64,000 nt of DNA. It comes from Obelidium mucronatum (lineage: Eukaryota > Chytridiomycota > Chytridiomycetes > Chytridiales > Chytriomycetaceae). Under the pieces are notes generated by a model. It saw nothing but the letters and a program-made list of their open reading frames with translations, was not told the DNA's origin and ran no database searches. Shown piece after piece: positions 29,376 through 41,098 of this stretch; the first letter of the stretch is position 1, and each line of letters begins with the position of its first letter. Where the stretch lies: contig JAIVFH010000124.1 of assembly GCA_025765595.1 (NCBI GenBank), positions 1 through 64,000 on the forward strand. Direction: 5' to 3'. The translations under genes and the position numbers were made by a program.

Positions 29376-30623
29376 ATGAGCTCAAGAGCCAAACAGCTCA
29401 TTGCCCAGCGTCAAGCCAGGACTCCAGCAGCAACTCCCACAGTCACAGTACGCCCACGTGTTCCTTCATCAGCATCAAGCTCCTCTCGACCTGCTGCCCC
29501 ACTGCAGGTGACGCCACCCAACCTCAAGAAAAGAGCGAGAGATCCACGAGAAGCCGCCTCAGATGCCAGCATTGTTATGAACACTGGCGCTTTCTCTCCA
29601 TCCAAAAAGAAGAGAGTGGATTCACTTGCACAAGTTGCTGTTGTTTATTTATTTCAACCCAACACATACTAATCCCCATTAATTAGCTAACTGACAGGCA
29701 GCTGCTCATCACAGCTGCTGCTTTCATGTACTTCCAGCAAGATACATTGGATGATGCTGAGTTCCAAGCTCAATGGAAGGTGTCGTGTTTCTCAAAAAAT
29801 TTATATTCTCTACGTCTTCTCACTGATCTTATAGCGCAATTCATCTGCCACTTGTGTCACACTGGTTCTTTGCTAACCTCTGTGACGCTGATTTTTCCTT
29901 TTCATCATGTCAATGACTTCAAAGAGAAGAGAAAAGACATATTTGCATTTTTTGGGATGGAACCTCACATTGTTGACAACTGTGTGGTTCTTTGCATGGA
30001 TTACATCAAGGTGATTCTTACTTTCTTTTATTATTATTTATTTATTTTATTGCATTATTTGAATAATTGGATTTTATCATTAATGACAGGAAGACGATGA
30101 CGCAACTCACCCCAGAAGTCATCTCGGCACAACTGGTATACAAGCAAGTATCAACAGCACTCACACGAATTGCGCAGCGATATCAAGAAACCAATTCAGA
30201 AGTGGGCAGACAGAGAGCTATGTCAACTTACCTCTTGCTGTGAAAGACATCTTCTCCTCTGATCCCAGAAAGAGTTTTGATGATGATCTCCGATTTGAGC
30301 AGACTGTACTTATTGGTTTGTTCCTTGCTTCTATTGTTTCTTTGATTTTCTGTTGATTATTGCAATAGATTGACTGTTTGAAGACAATGGAGTCCAACGA
30401 AAAGCGATACGACAAGAAGGACTTCTGGGACTTGTTCTCGGCCTGGTTCGCGGACATGAACTCGTGGGATGTCGAAGAGAAGAAGAACTATGCTGCAACT
30501 GTTAAACTTGACTACGAGACTGGCTGGGGTCCTGCTGGTGCTGCCAACGATGAGGAAGATGAGGTCGTGGCTCAATACGCATGGACGCTATGCGGAATAT
30601 CCGGAAAACGACGGTGCTATTGA
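29376..30623 (+). CDS. Accessory gene of the Plavaka-like element, unrecognised
   Basis: Starts at ATG 29,376 with a basic, Ala/Ser/Pro-rich N-terminus containing two KKR/KKKR nuclear-localisation-like clusters. Exons follow after introns at about 29,637-29,700, 29,778-29,920, 30,010-30,090 and 30,317-30,369. Later exons carry DFKEKRKDIFAFFGMEPHIVDN and KKDFWDLFSAWFADM. A nuclear DNA-binding helper for the transposase is a guess from position and the basic N-terminus. No known domain recognised. Confidence 0.45.
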
Positions 30624-30970
30624 CTGGCGATCATGCAGACGATCATGCAGTTGACAACGACAATGACAATGACGATTTCGACGACGAGTGAATCGAAACA
30701 CTTTAAAAATCATTTATTCGCATTAGCAGTCTTAATTAGTATTAAATAAAGTAGATTTAGTAGTGAATTATTTTGATCAACAAGTATCACTTTGATTCAG
30801 TCTTCACATTGTTGAAATAAATGCTTTCGGGAGACATTTTCGAGTCGATTCAAACTAATTACCTGTTTTTTTCTAGGACCTCCTTGTTGGCGTCGATCTC
30901 GGGAGAATTCACTGGGTGAATCTGAAAACTGCCGCGACATATCCTCGGATATGATCCATTTCCAGGGGTG

Positions 30971-31135
30971 TATATTAGGTGGAGGCTCGCTCTGGCGTGG
31001 CCACTGGTCATGCGAACAACCTGCACATCATTTCTCAAAATGGGAGCAAGGGCCTCTCATAGCCAATCTTTCTAAACGTGCCGTTAGTTTGAAATTCGAA
31101 AGTTCTAACAAATATTATTGTGTTTTCCCCATCTT
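30971..31135. other. Spacer between the Plavaka-like and KDZ elements
   Basis: 165 bp with no gene. Joining it across the Plavaka-like element to 25,830-25,910 gives a continuous open frame (...HILGRLFPQN-ILGGGSLW), so the transposon may have landed in an older coding or TE sequence. Confidence 0.35.
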
Positions 31136-31208
31136 CCAGGTCTTTTTACGACTTCGGAAAATTCATCATTTTAATTTTTCTGTATCGCTCATGATTCATC
31201 AGTAAAAG

Positions 31209-33894
31209 CACCTTGCTCCCAATAAATTTGTGATAGTCCAAAGCGACAATTTTTCATTTTTTCTGAACTTCCTTAGCCCAAACGCCCAATGACGACAATT
31301 ACGAAAAAAAAACTGCTAAGTCCCCATCTACTCAAGTCCCACGAAACAAGAACGACCTGTCAACAGCTGAAGACCGGGCAATGAAGCCAAGCTTTGGTTT
31401 CAATCTGACTATGTGGTCCTATCCTGTGACTGTGCAGAGTTGCTCGTGTTATGGTGAGTACTACCCCTGCAACTACCACCCTGCTAGATTGCTGGCTCCC
31501 CAGTCGCTCGCGCTGTTGTTGGCGAACTTCTTCTTTACTTCTCTATTGTTTTTGTCTCTTTTGCTAAGCAACACACACAATGACTTTTTGCAGCCAAAGC
31601 TTGCGCCGTCACCGCCGCAGTCAACCCAAGACAGAGTCTGTCTGGTCTGTCAACCAAAGCCAATTCGCTTTGTTCGCCAATGGGAAGATCGGTGAAAAGC
31701 GGGTGTGTTTGATACCTGTCAAGTTCAAAACTCCAACATCGTCCTCCTCTGCTACCACCGCGCCTCATAACATCTTTATGAAATGTATGCTAGCTCCCTT
31801 TTTATTTCTCAGTTATATTCTGATTAGTTAACAGCAGCTAAATTTAGTACATGTCCTCAAAGCGAAATATCATGTACATGTTGATTGAACAACAGACTGC
31901 GCTTTGGGAAAGCCGGCAGTAGAAAACCTGCAAACGTTCATGAATGCTTGGATCCCCGGCAATATCTTTCAATCATCTATTCATTGAACATGCGAAAACT
32001 GCCCTGGCGAAAACTGGCCGAGGCCTTTAATTCGTGATTCTCCAGTCATACGCAAAGTCCTTGACAAGCTACCAGTCAATACGCTAAATCCTTGACAAGC
32101 ACTCGTCTGCTGCAGGATGCAAACCGCGGTCTTATCTGGAGTCATTATCATATCATCCATAGTCGCTTATTTGCTCAGTTTGGGCTGTGAAGGTCCGGAC
32201 ATCCCCACTCAAGATCCTTTGTGAGTAATGCAAATCTCGCGTGTGTAAATTTGTATTGAGTATTAGTTGGGACTCTATTTTTTCGAAACAATTCCAGTCA
32301 GGAGTGGGTGAGACAGTTTTGGTGCCAGGAGCCATTCTATTGCATGAAAGGCTGTATGTAGTATATTATTGATCTTGGGACGTCTCAAGTGGGATTATGT
32401 GTGTTTTTGCGCTGTTATTAAAAAAATATTTGAAATCTATAACCCTTGCACTGCGTTGTGTGTATAAAACAAGAATATTCGCTCTATAAATATCTTTATA
32501 ATCTTATTTTGAACAAGTCTTTGAAGTTTGAAGTGTTTCCTGCATCTTTTGGTGGAGTAGTTAAAAAAAGCGTGTTTTTGGTATTCTTCGAAAAACCAAC
32601 ATGACCACATAGAAAGAAAAGTCGACAATCCAAGTCCCCCATCCTCAACTCAAAAAAACATCCAGGATATGCTTGGGCGCTAATCTGACATGAAAACAGG
32701 AACTCTGGACACTAGCAGTTGGGCATTGACCGAGGACAGTATTTTCAAAGTCAAAGTCAGTTCCCCATTGACATCCAATAACTGATATTCTTACAATCTA
32801 TTTTAAAAAAAAGATAATATGGATGGTCTCCAGATGGTCCAAGAAGGAATCCAAAAGCAAGAGGGTGCCAAATTATGATGCCCCCCCCCTTCTATTCCAC
32901 AGATGATTGAGATAAATATTAAAGGGCTTTCTATATCTAATTTTATTGTAATACTGACTCCTGAGTACGCGATGTTCCAATATTAGCACAGTTTCAAGTT
33001 CACTCCGGCAGCCACCACACCAACAATCCACTTCAGCATACTAAAAATCTCCCAGAGCATATCTCGCAACAGTATATCACTCAAGGAGGAGCCATCCGGC
33101 CAACCAGCCGACCTGTGGACGGCGTTTCTAAAAACTGAGTCTCAAACAGCAACAGGCCCAATCCAATGTAACTATAAATGACATTCCTACAGCAAAATGA
33201 AATGAAGGAAATGTGATAAGACGGAAAAGTAGAGACGAAGGATAGGATTAGAGCTAGCCCAAACTGACCCCACGCTAACATACACTGATTCTAGACCGCA
33301 CTAAATGTATTTCGAGGCAAGATTTTGCGCTTCATAGATATGAGGAGATGCTGTTGATGGCATGCTGTCAGATAAAGAATTGTTCATGTTTAAGAGGTGG
33401 TTGAAGTCAAAGTCACTCACCCACCCTGTCCAGGTTGTTTGCCTCACCGCGTGAGAGGAAACAACAGCGGCGGCCCAAGGATGGACCAGGATGTAATTAG
33501 CAGAAATAAATTGGTTCTGCAGTTTGTTTGGTCCACTCTGACACATGGAGACAGTCATATCAATAAAATACAAAGTATGCCGCCACTGATGGGCGTATGC
33601 TCACCTTGGAAGCCAGAAATGTGCCCAACTTGTCTTACCGTGCTACTTGCTGCTCCTGTGTCACAGTCTCTCGTTCCTCCCGCTTCCAGCAGGTGCTCAA
33701 GGCACTGGTGCTCATTTGACTGTCATTCGACAGCGCTGGGTGGCATTTGATGGAGCTAGCGTTGTACTTGCAGTTTGGCGGGACTTAGCAGTTTTTTTTC
33801 GTAATTGTCGTCATTGGGCGTTTGGGCTAAGGAAGTTCAGAAAAAATGAAAAATTGTCGCTTTGGACTATCACAAATTTATTAGGAGCAAGGTG
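31209..33894. mobile_element. Nested TIR transposon, probably non-autonomous
   Basis: 117-bp terminal inverted repeats (31,209-31,324 and 33,778-33,894, about three differences) starting CACCTTGCTCC, flanked by the exact 8-bp duplication AGTAAAAG (31,201-31,208 and 33,895-33,902). It splits the left TIR of the KDZ element. An 8-bp duplication is typical of hAT and KDZ/Zisupton elements. The interior shows one short spliced-looking frame (31,381-31,720) and otherwise no transposase; 31,830-33,770 holds no convincing gene. Confidence 0.85.
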
Positions 33895-33989
33895 AGTAAA
33901 AGCGTCGAAATGAAAAAGAAACGAGAAAGAAATGGTTGCAACACAACTTACTTGTCACTCATCGGAACGTATTAACATCAAAACATCGA

Positions 33990-35964
33990 ACAGGCTCCGA
34001 GTCGATCATCAAAGAAACCGAAGATTAGCGCATTGGCGGCAGCGGCAGCGGCAGCTCGCCTGAATGACGAACAAGCACAGGAATTATGTCGACATGTCAA
34101 GTTACTTGGCCTGACAGCAAAGCTGGCCCACATGGGACACATCAACTACTTTGCAACATTATATGATCGACCTCCTGAGGTCATACAAGTAGGGAACTTT
34201 ATCAACCAACCTGTCTTGTTTTTTCTGACGCTTTCGCCAGGCATTCATTCGCGTTGCCATCAAGGATCAAGCGCCTGTTTCTGGGGAGATACGCGTGAAT
34301 GATCTGAATACCAGTGGCAGTGGAGTAACTGAGTCTGTTAGCACATCAGGAAGCTCATCAACGTCATCTCATGTTGCCAATCAATCTCTCCAACCAGGTA
34401 ACCGTTTGTCAACTACTATTGCTGAGTATTACGAGCTACTCTAAGGAGGATTGATAGGTCCACCGCCATCCAATGATCTCGAAACAATCAGAACCAGCTT
34501 GTCCGAACTACAATCACAAGTCAACCTGCTTCGTGGTTCAAGCAACCCTATTTTGGACGAGAGACGGAACTTGTCATCAAGCGAACTTCGAGAAGCTCCA
34601 GTTGTCCTGAAGCAGACAGTGTTTGCACGTAAGCCGCCATCTGCATCGGTATATTCTCGTTACCAGCTTTGGTCGAAAAACAAAATGAAGGGTACTATTA
34701 TTTGTCTTTTGTCTTCTATTTTTTCATTTTGATTTTCCTTTACAGCCTTTAATTGCCAAGGATTGGCATCAGATTCCACATTCAAGCCGTTGAACTTCAC
34801 ACAATGGGAAGCTAAACAAAGATCTGCAACTGGCCAGACGCTCTATCATCAAATTTTAGAGGGTAAAACTGAAGAGCACAAAACACTCTGTGCCGATTGG
34901 ATGGATGAAGTCGAAAATGCAAAGAAGCATGAGGAACCAATGGTGTTGTCAGCCAATATTGCGGCAAGAATGCGTAATCGCGAGATTGAAGTTTTCAAAC
35001 GGGTTTCTCAAAGTTTGGGTATGCAATCTACTTTTCATTCCTAAACGTTGTTTGATCAAGAAGATAGCCACCAAGGGCGTTGAACTGCAAGGTTGTCTAT
35101 TCAACGTCGAAAATGGAGCCACTGAAGACGTCAGCACTGGAAGAACTGGAAAACGGGTCAGCAAAAAGCTTTACAATATCCCTGCCGCACGCCCTCCATC
35201 TCTCTTTCGAATGGTTCTTTTTAAGAAAGATCCAGATCACGCGAAAAGACTGGTCCTTACACATGCTGAGAAGCATTCATTGGAAGGAATGTGTTCTCAA
35301 GTGAGACACTTGCTGCTGCAGAAACAGAATGCCGCCCTTCAGGAATTCAAGTTAAACTGTTCCAACAAATTCCAAATATCCAAGCTACTGTCTGAAAATG
35401 GTTTCAAAGGAATCGTGATGGATGGATATCCATTCCAGAACGCAAAATCATACAGTCGCTTGACCATGGCTGTAAGTATGTTGTAGTAGCAATATAGCCA
35501 ATTAAACATAACTGCAGCAATGCCAAGAAGTTCTGTCGAAAATCAACAATCTGAGGTTTCGCCAGGTTGCCCTGGTGGATTCGAATTCAGATGATGACCA
35601 GGATGACATTGAGAACAGCAGCGACCACAGTATGGAACCTGGAACTGATGATCGGATTCGTGATCTGGAGGATAGTGACACCGAAGATCAAACTATTGGT
35701 TCACAGGAAAGCCACGATGAAGGCAACGGCTCATTTTCTGCCTGCGATCAATTTGACACAAGTTTTACTGACAGTACGTTGGCTTTGACTGCTTTCGAAA
35801 ATCAGTTGGACTTCAACTTAAGTTCATCAATGCCTCGGTGCTGGAATCCTTTGGTTTTGGATACCTCCTACGCTATTGGAGAAGGGGCGGATATGGAGCT
35901 TGTGGCAGCAGAATCTTTGCAACTACTGATGGAAGCTGGCGAAACTGAAAACTTCAGGTGCTAG
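33990..35964 (+). CDS. KDZ-element gene 1, unrecognised
   Basis: Exon acceptor at about 33,991 (catcgaacag), then an Ala-rich stretch and LNDEQAQELCRHVKLLGL. Further exons follow after introns near 34,189-34,241, 34,400-34,458 and 34,690-34,745. They carry a Ser/Thr-rich linker, a coiled-coil-like ETIRTSLSELQSQVNLLRG, and SVYSRYQLWSKNKMK. Then come a helical region (FTQWEAKQRSATG, NIAARMRNREIEVFKRVS), a basic globular part (KRVSKKLYNIPAARPPSLF), and a strongly acidic C-terminal domain (DSNSDDDQDD, DLEDSDTED) ending at 35,964. Likely nuclear. The first exon probably starts in the TIR near the ATG at 33,909, but the splice frame could not be fixed. No family recognised. Confidence 0.5.
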
Positions 35965-35979
35965 TAATGCTCAAGCAAC

Positions 35980-36530
35980 TCATATGTTCCTGTTGGAATT
36001 GGGTAATGACTGGGGATCGGACTTTTTTTCACTTTCTTCTGCTACTTTGTATTCTTTTTCTTTTGCTCTTGTTTGGTTTCTTGAAGTAATAGAATTTTGT
36101 CCCAATTTATCAACCGCATCGTAAATTACTTGTGCCTTTACCGTGACCCCAGAATCCAGACCTCCTGGGCCCTTCAACTATATCAGTCTGAGGTTGCAAT
36201 TTCTATCATCATACCACTTCCGCGCCTTCCCTCTTTTGACTGCGTATTCCATTAATGGGCAACGGTTTGGCACGTCTTTCAACAACACTATGCAGAATCC
36301 CAATGGGTTCCCACTTAAATACCCAGTATGTTTCTTTACTACTTCCGGTTTGCATGAATCTATCGGAAGAACCAGGAAATACAACTTTCTCCTTGTTTTG
36401 ATAGAGAAAGACGTGGAAGTGGCGAGTAACTGATTCCACACACCAAATGGACTCTCTGTTCAGAGTAATCTGTCTGGAATCCTGGATCAGCATGAACGCG
36501 ACTATTGTAAAGAGAGGGGGTAAGTGCAAG
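35980..36530 (-). CDS. KDZ-element small gene 3, unrecognised
   Basis: Minus-strand exons: about 36,530-36,215 (after an acceptor ctttacaatag), reading VAFMLIQDSRQITLN and VFLYQNKEKVVFPGSS to EGAEVV, then an intron of about 40 bp, then GGLDSGVTVKAQVIYDAVDKL with a basic C-terminus and stop at 35,980. It lies between the two larger genes of the element, tail to tail with gene 1. An upstream exon (ATG near 36,604) is possible. No family recognised. Confidence 0.4.
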
Positions 36531-36715
36531 AGGGGAACTTTATGGATGGATGTTACCACTTACTCGCAACTGTGAGGGACACAAATTCACCACATGCTCC
36601 ATGTTCAGAATACTAAAAAAATATATGCTGCAATTTCTTGAATTTGACTTTGAATAAATGCTGAATGGTTGACACCAAAGGAGCGCGGAATAGAAATATT
36701 TCGGGGTTACCATGT

Positions 36716-39629
36716 TCAGTTTATTATTTGATTATACCGCAAATTTTGGCGACTCAGAACAGAGTCTTTTGAACAAAAAGCTGTATGAATTGAAGCCAAC
36801 TGTGTTTCAGTAAACAACGATGAGTTCCCAACTTCTGTAAACAACTCTAAGGCCTTTTGTGCTTGCTGCAAGTACGCGTTTTCGACAGCCATCCTTCTCT
36901 TCACTGTACGTTCCCAGGCTTCAGCGTTTGACTTGTTGTTGCTTGCTGTAATGGTCCCAAGAACAACATTCCAATGATTCTGAGCTCGGGATTTGTAATA
37001 TTCGACAACATTGCGCAAACAGCTTCGGTGATGGTAAAGGTCCTCAAGCAGCCTCCAAAACATGGTTATTACTGCCTTGATTTGACTTTGTCCTAAAACA
37101 TCTGGTACAACAGCAAGTGCGCTTTTAACCGCAGCAAACGTGAGAGGGACTTCTTCAATTGGTTCCATTTCTGATCATGAGCGACTTCAGTAACAATCCA
37201 GAAAATAATAAAACAAGTACCATTAAATTCTCGCAACTTATAGTATATGCTTGCAAACGTTGTTGATAGAGCCTTTTTGAGTCTTGACGCCATTTTAGTA
37301 CCAGGGCCCCGTTTTAAGTGCTTGTCGATTGAAACAATAGTTCGGACAAGATCATCAATCTGGAGGCGCAATTCATCCTTTGATGAGAGCAAGTCTGCCC
37401 CAAGGCGATTTAGCAGCCTTTGGCGGGCAGCTGTTGTTTCCTTTACCACATCATCGTAATTTGATTCCATAGCAGTAGCCCAATTATCGGCAAGCATTAA
37501 TCGAATGCTATCCAACTCGGAAAATGCTCCAACGAGTTTGGTTACTGTCCATGACACAAGCCCTCGAATCTTTGACTGATTATACTGTTCACACACTAAT
37601 ACAATATCCATGTGTCGATTCTCTGCTGTTTCATGTTGAGTAAGCCGAATGCTTCGTGACAAGTAACTATGAACTCGTTCAACGCCTTCGCCTTCAATAG
37701 TCTTTCCCAAACCATGAATTTGCCTCGGACTGAACAGACATTGACAGTCTTTTCCATGGGCATAAACGTGCATGGCTGGGATAAATAGAAAGAAAAGCTC
37801 TTGATCAATAATAGAACTCAATTTGCGGTGGGCAATTAGATGAGACAGTTCTTTGCAGGCAACATCATATCCCAAGACAAACGCTCGACCAGGAAATGAT
37901 TCCAATCCCCAACGGATAACATCATCTGCATACCAAAGAGGTTCTCCACCAAAAGGAACATCTGAAAATAATAGTGAGATCAAAACAAACAATCAGGAAA
38001 AACTGATCACCATAAATTCTGTGGACAATTGAATGGGTAGCACAGCCAACATGGATGATACGGGTGACGTCCTTTCCATTCAATTTTGACGAGACTTCGG
38101 TTCCAGCTTTGTGTTGTGAGTCGCAGCCTGAGACAACCACACGCTCTCCGCGTTTCTTTGATTCCTCCACATAATTGGGAACAAGAGGTTCCTTGAAAAG
38201 TGCTGATGTGAATGGATATTGTCCATGGCTTCCGCCTCCTCCTTGGTCTTCAGATTTCTTATTGGCTGACTCAAATCCATCCATAGTCTAATTACAAGAA
38301 GATTTATTATATGCGTCAAATTAATTAAGTGACGTACAAAAATTGCTGGCGATGCCGCAATATTCCCCCCAATGCAGGCAGGACACACAGTTTGACCCAA
38401 CCCCAACTCATTCACCAAACTCTCGGAAATCAGTCCATGGTGCTTGTGATGCCAGACTACTGCCAATTGGCGAACAGAATCCATAAATGGTTGATATAAA
38501 CCAGTTCCCTTTGCATCTTTAAATTCTGTTCCAAAAAAAGCTTCGGCTGTGGCTTGGAATGCCGTTCCAAGTCTCCGAAGCTTCAAAGCTAGTGACAGAA
38601 GGGGATATGCAAAAGCGCAAAGGGCAACAGTTAATAGTGATATTACTATGTAAATCACTCACGAGTTTTTTGGATGCGAGAAGGAAAGAACCCAAACTCC
38701 CACACCAGCATTACGCATATGTCCCCATCATTGTGAAGCTGGCAGCGTTTCAAGCGAACTGTTTCTGATCCTGTCAAAGAGTGGAGCTTCAGAATTCGTC
38801 CAGCACCAGTAGCTTCCTTGCAACAGAGAATCTCAGGCAAGCGTACTGCGCCACTTGTACAAGTTTTACGAGCAGGCGGGGGGTTGTCCTGCGCATCTCC
38901 AAGGCGATGACAACGACTGTTCCATTGGTGAAGGACAGCGCAACCTTGACAAAAACGGGATGGCAGGTGACTGGCTGCACAAGTGTAGCATCGGAATGAT
39001 GGTGCATTTGAACATTTGCTGCTGGTTCCAGAACAATGATGGTGTGGGCTGAAATCGACGGTTTCCCATTGCGTCACAGCGACAAGGAGTGGATAGAGTT
39101 GTGTTGAGAAGTCGGCCATAAACGACGCCCGGTCACGCTTCCATTGAGTTGTGGGTGGTTCGTTGAAGTTTTGCAAGTATGCATTGTAGAGACCCTCATT
39201 CCATTTGGTTGTGTCATCGTCATTGTCCTCTGCGCCAGAGGTGCCATTGGAATCTTCGTCAGAAACATCGCCTGTTGAAATAATGATTTAGCCATTAGCT
39301 CTAGAATGAAAGCTTTGCTTACTGGAGTCCGAGGTCGATGACGATGATGAAGTTGGATCATTTGCTTCATCCATCCAATCGTAGTCCCCTCCATTGCTTC
39401 CACCGCCATCACTACCGCTAACACCGCCAATTAAGTTTTGTCTTGCTGCTTCGTCTTCGAGAGCCATTATAGCCTCCATAGCTTCCGTATCCCCCGAAGA
39501 ATCCGAGTCTGCCCATTCTGACTCCCCCCAGATATCGAGCGCTTCGCCGTCGTAGTTGCGATGATTGCCTGTTGGTTCTGCGTTGATACGGCGTCGGCGA
39601 TTGGGTGCAGTGGTGGTTTGTCTTCGCAT
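36716..39629 (-). CDS. KDZ (Kyakuja-Dileera-Zisupton) transposase
   Basis: Spliced minus-strand gene of about 900 codons. It starts with an Arg-rich N-terminus (MRRQTTTAPNRRRR) and an acidic stretch, then the Cys-rich CxC-type zinc module (RCYTCAASHLPSRFCQGCAVLH). CPACIGG, MDGFESANK (first catalytic Asp), VLGYDVACKE (second acidic site) and IPAMHVYAHGKDCQ follow, then GLGKTIEGEGVERVHSYLS, which matches the conserved G-x-G-x-EGEG-x-E block of KDZ transposases. The C-terminal half is helical. Introns at about 39,270-39,300, 38,600-38,660, 38,285-38,340, 37,960-38,010 and 37,177-37,220 are all GT-AG. All catalytic landmarks are present, so it may be active. Confidence 0.85.
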
Positions 39630-39794
39630 TGCGATAACTTCAGTTGGTGTTTCTTTTTCATTTCGACGCTTTTACTGATGAATCATGAGCGATACAGAAA
39701 AATTAAAATGATGAATTTTCCGAAGTCGTAAAAAGACCTGGTGAATTTTCTTCAGAAAGCCACTTTGAGAACAAACTCCAACAGTCCAATAATT

Positions 39795-41012
39795 ATGTGG
39801 TTTCTCGCTACCCTCGCTACATCCGTTATTGTGCTTGTTATTTACAGCGTACAGCTACCGGGTTTGTCCAGCCGACGTAGAAGAAGCGAACTGAAAGAAA
39901 TAGCCCACAAAGTCGACGTTTTGCTGGATCGCTGCTTTGCACATCTCGTGGGTCTGGAGGAAGTATGCGCTCACAAAGATGTCTTTCTATTTTTACTAAA
40001 CCGATCCTTCCGAGTCAGGTCCGAAAGGAACTGTCGAAATCTGGAGTTGGTTTCTTGTTGCGCGAAAAACGTCGTATGGAGGGCAAAAAACCTGGCGCGG
40101 GGAATGGTGATGATGCTCTGGATCATTTTATGGTTTTAGGCAAACCTGGCGTTGGGAAAACCACTGTTGCCGAGGCTCTTGCAAAGTTCTTGATATCGGT
40201 ATATGATTAAATGCACAATGCCTTCATCTTACTTTTCATTACCCTGGCTGGAAAGATTGGTCGTTGCGACAGGATGAAGAAAGTCTCACGAGCGGATTTA
40301 GTTGGTTCATACGTTGGCCAGACCGAGCGGAAGGCGAAAAAGATACTACAAAACAAAAAAAGTTGTATTATCATTGACGAAGCATACACGTTGTACCAGC
40401 CTGGCGCCTCTGGGTCTGATTACGGGAAAATAGCATTGGAAATCATCCTTCTAGCCATGTCGGCGAAAGACAATGATATTGTAGTCGTTTTCATTGGATA
40501 CGAAGGGGCCATGCATGAAATGGGTAAAGTTAATGATGGCTTTTGGCGAAGAATCACCCAATCACTGACGATACCAGATGTAAGGCGGCAAATTTTTCTC
40601 TTCTTCCTTAATCACATGAAATCAATAGCTTACCGCAGTTGTAATGGCTGCTATTTTCGAGAAAAAAGTGGAAACAAAATATCTCTCTCTGGCGCCAGAT
40701 GTGACCACGAAATGGCTGGAAACCTTTTTTGAGGAGAATTTCAAAGCAGTTGGACAAAACCATAATGGATCTCTGCCAGTCAAGTTACTTGGACATGCAA
40801 CGCACTACTTGAATGCGAGAGTTGTCACAGAAGGTGACATGACGTTACGATTGACACGGTCGGATATTGAGAACGGTCGTGACGATTTGTTGTCGCAGTT
40901 TCGGATGTTGGACAGACATGTGGACTTTTCGGTGCATGTCTCTCAATTTTTCAAGAATTATGGACAGCAACTAGTATTTGAGGGCATCCGGTGGGTTATT
41001 TGCGGCAAATAG
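39795..41012 (+). CDS. CbbX/SpoVK-type AAA+ ATPase with N-terminal membrane anchor
   Basis: ATG at 39,795 opens a transmembrane helix (WFLATLATSVIVLVIYSV). Introns: about 39,961-40,017, 40,199-40,250 and 40,580-40,638. The AAA+ core shows Walker A GKPGVGKTTVAEALA, then SRADLVGSYVGQTERKAKK (the YVGQT signature of the CbbX family), Walker B CIIIDEAYTLY, sensor region VVVFIGYEGAMHEM, and an arginine-finger-like FWRRI. The C-terminal lid has LARDVT-like helical text (LTRSDIENGRDDLLSQF). CbbX-family ATPases are typically remodellers. The membrane anchor is unusual for that family. The gene abuts the right end of the KDZ element by 54 bp, so its promoter may lie in transposon sequence. Confidence 0.75.
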
Positions 41013-41098
41013 CGGAGGCCTGCGGTTAAAGGAACTGCTCGGATTGGAAATAAAGAATATTTTATAATGAGCTGAAGTCAACGGGCCAAACTACAGTT

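Larger units (their letters stand above)
25911..30970. mobile_element. Plavaka/CACTA-type DNA transposon with two genes
   Basis: Ends are CACCCCTGGAA (25,911-25,921) and its complement TTCCAGGGGTG (30,960-30,970), with TA on both flanks as a possible target duplication. Inside are a multi-exon transposase gene on the minus strand (26,176-29,090) and a second multi-exon gene on the plus strand (29,376-30,623) transcribed away from it. CACTA elements often carry a transposase plus a DNA-binding accessory protein, which the arrangement recalls. The terminal match is short, so boundaries are moderately sure. Confidence 0.65.
31136..39741. mobile_element. KDZ-type DNA transposon with three genes
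   Basis: Terminal inverted repeats of about 95 bp. The left one is 31,136-31,208, continued at 33,903-33,921 because another element is inserted in it; the right one is 39,646-39,741. Both start CCAGGTCTTTTTACGAC at the outer end. Inside: an unrecognised plus-strand gene (about 33,990-35,964), a small minus-strand gene (35,980-36,530) and the KDZ transposase gene on the minus strand (36,716-39,629). No target duplication was found at the outer ends. Without the nested insertion the element is about 5.9 kb. Confidence 0.75.

Noticed and set aside
31830..33770. Transposase gene inside the nested TIR element
   Set aside because: Only short unrelated frames with no catalytic motif on either strand; treated as non-autonomous.
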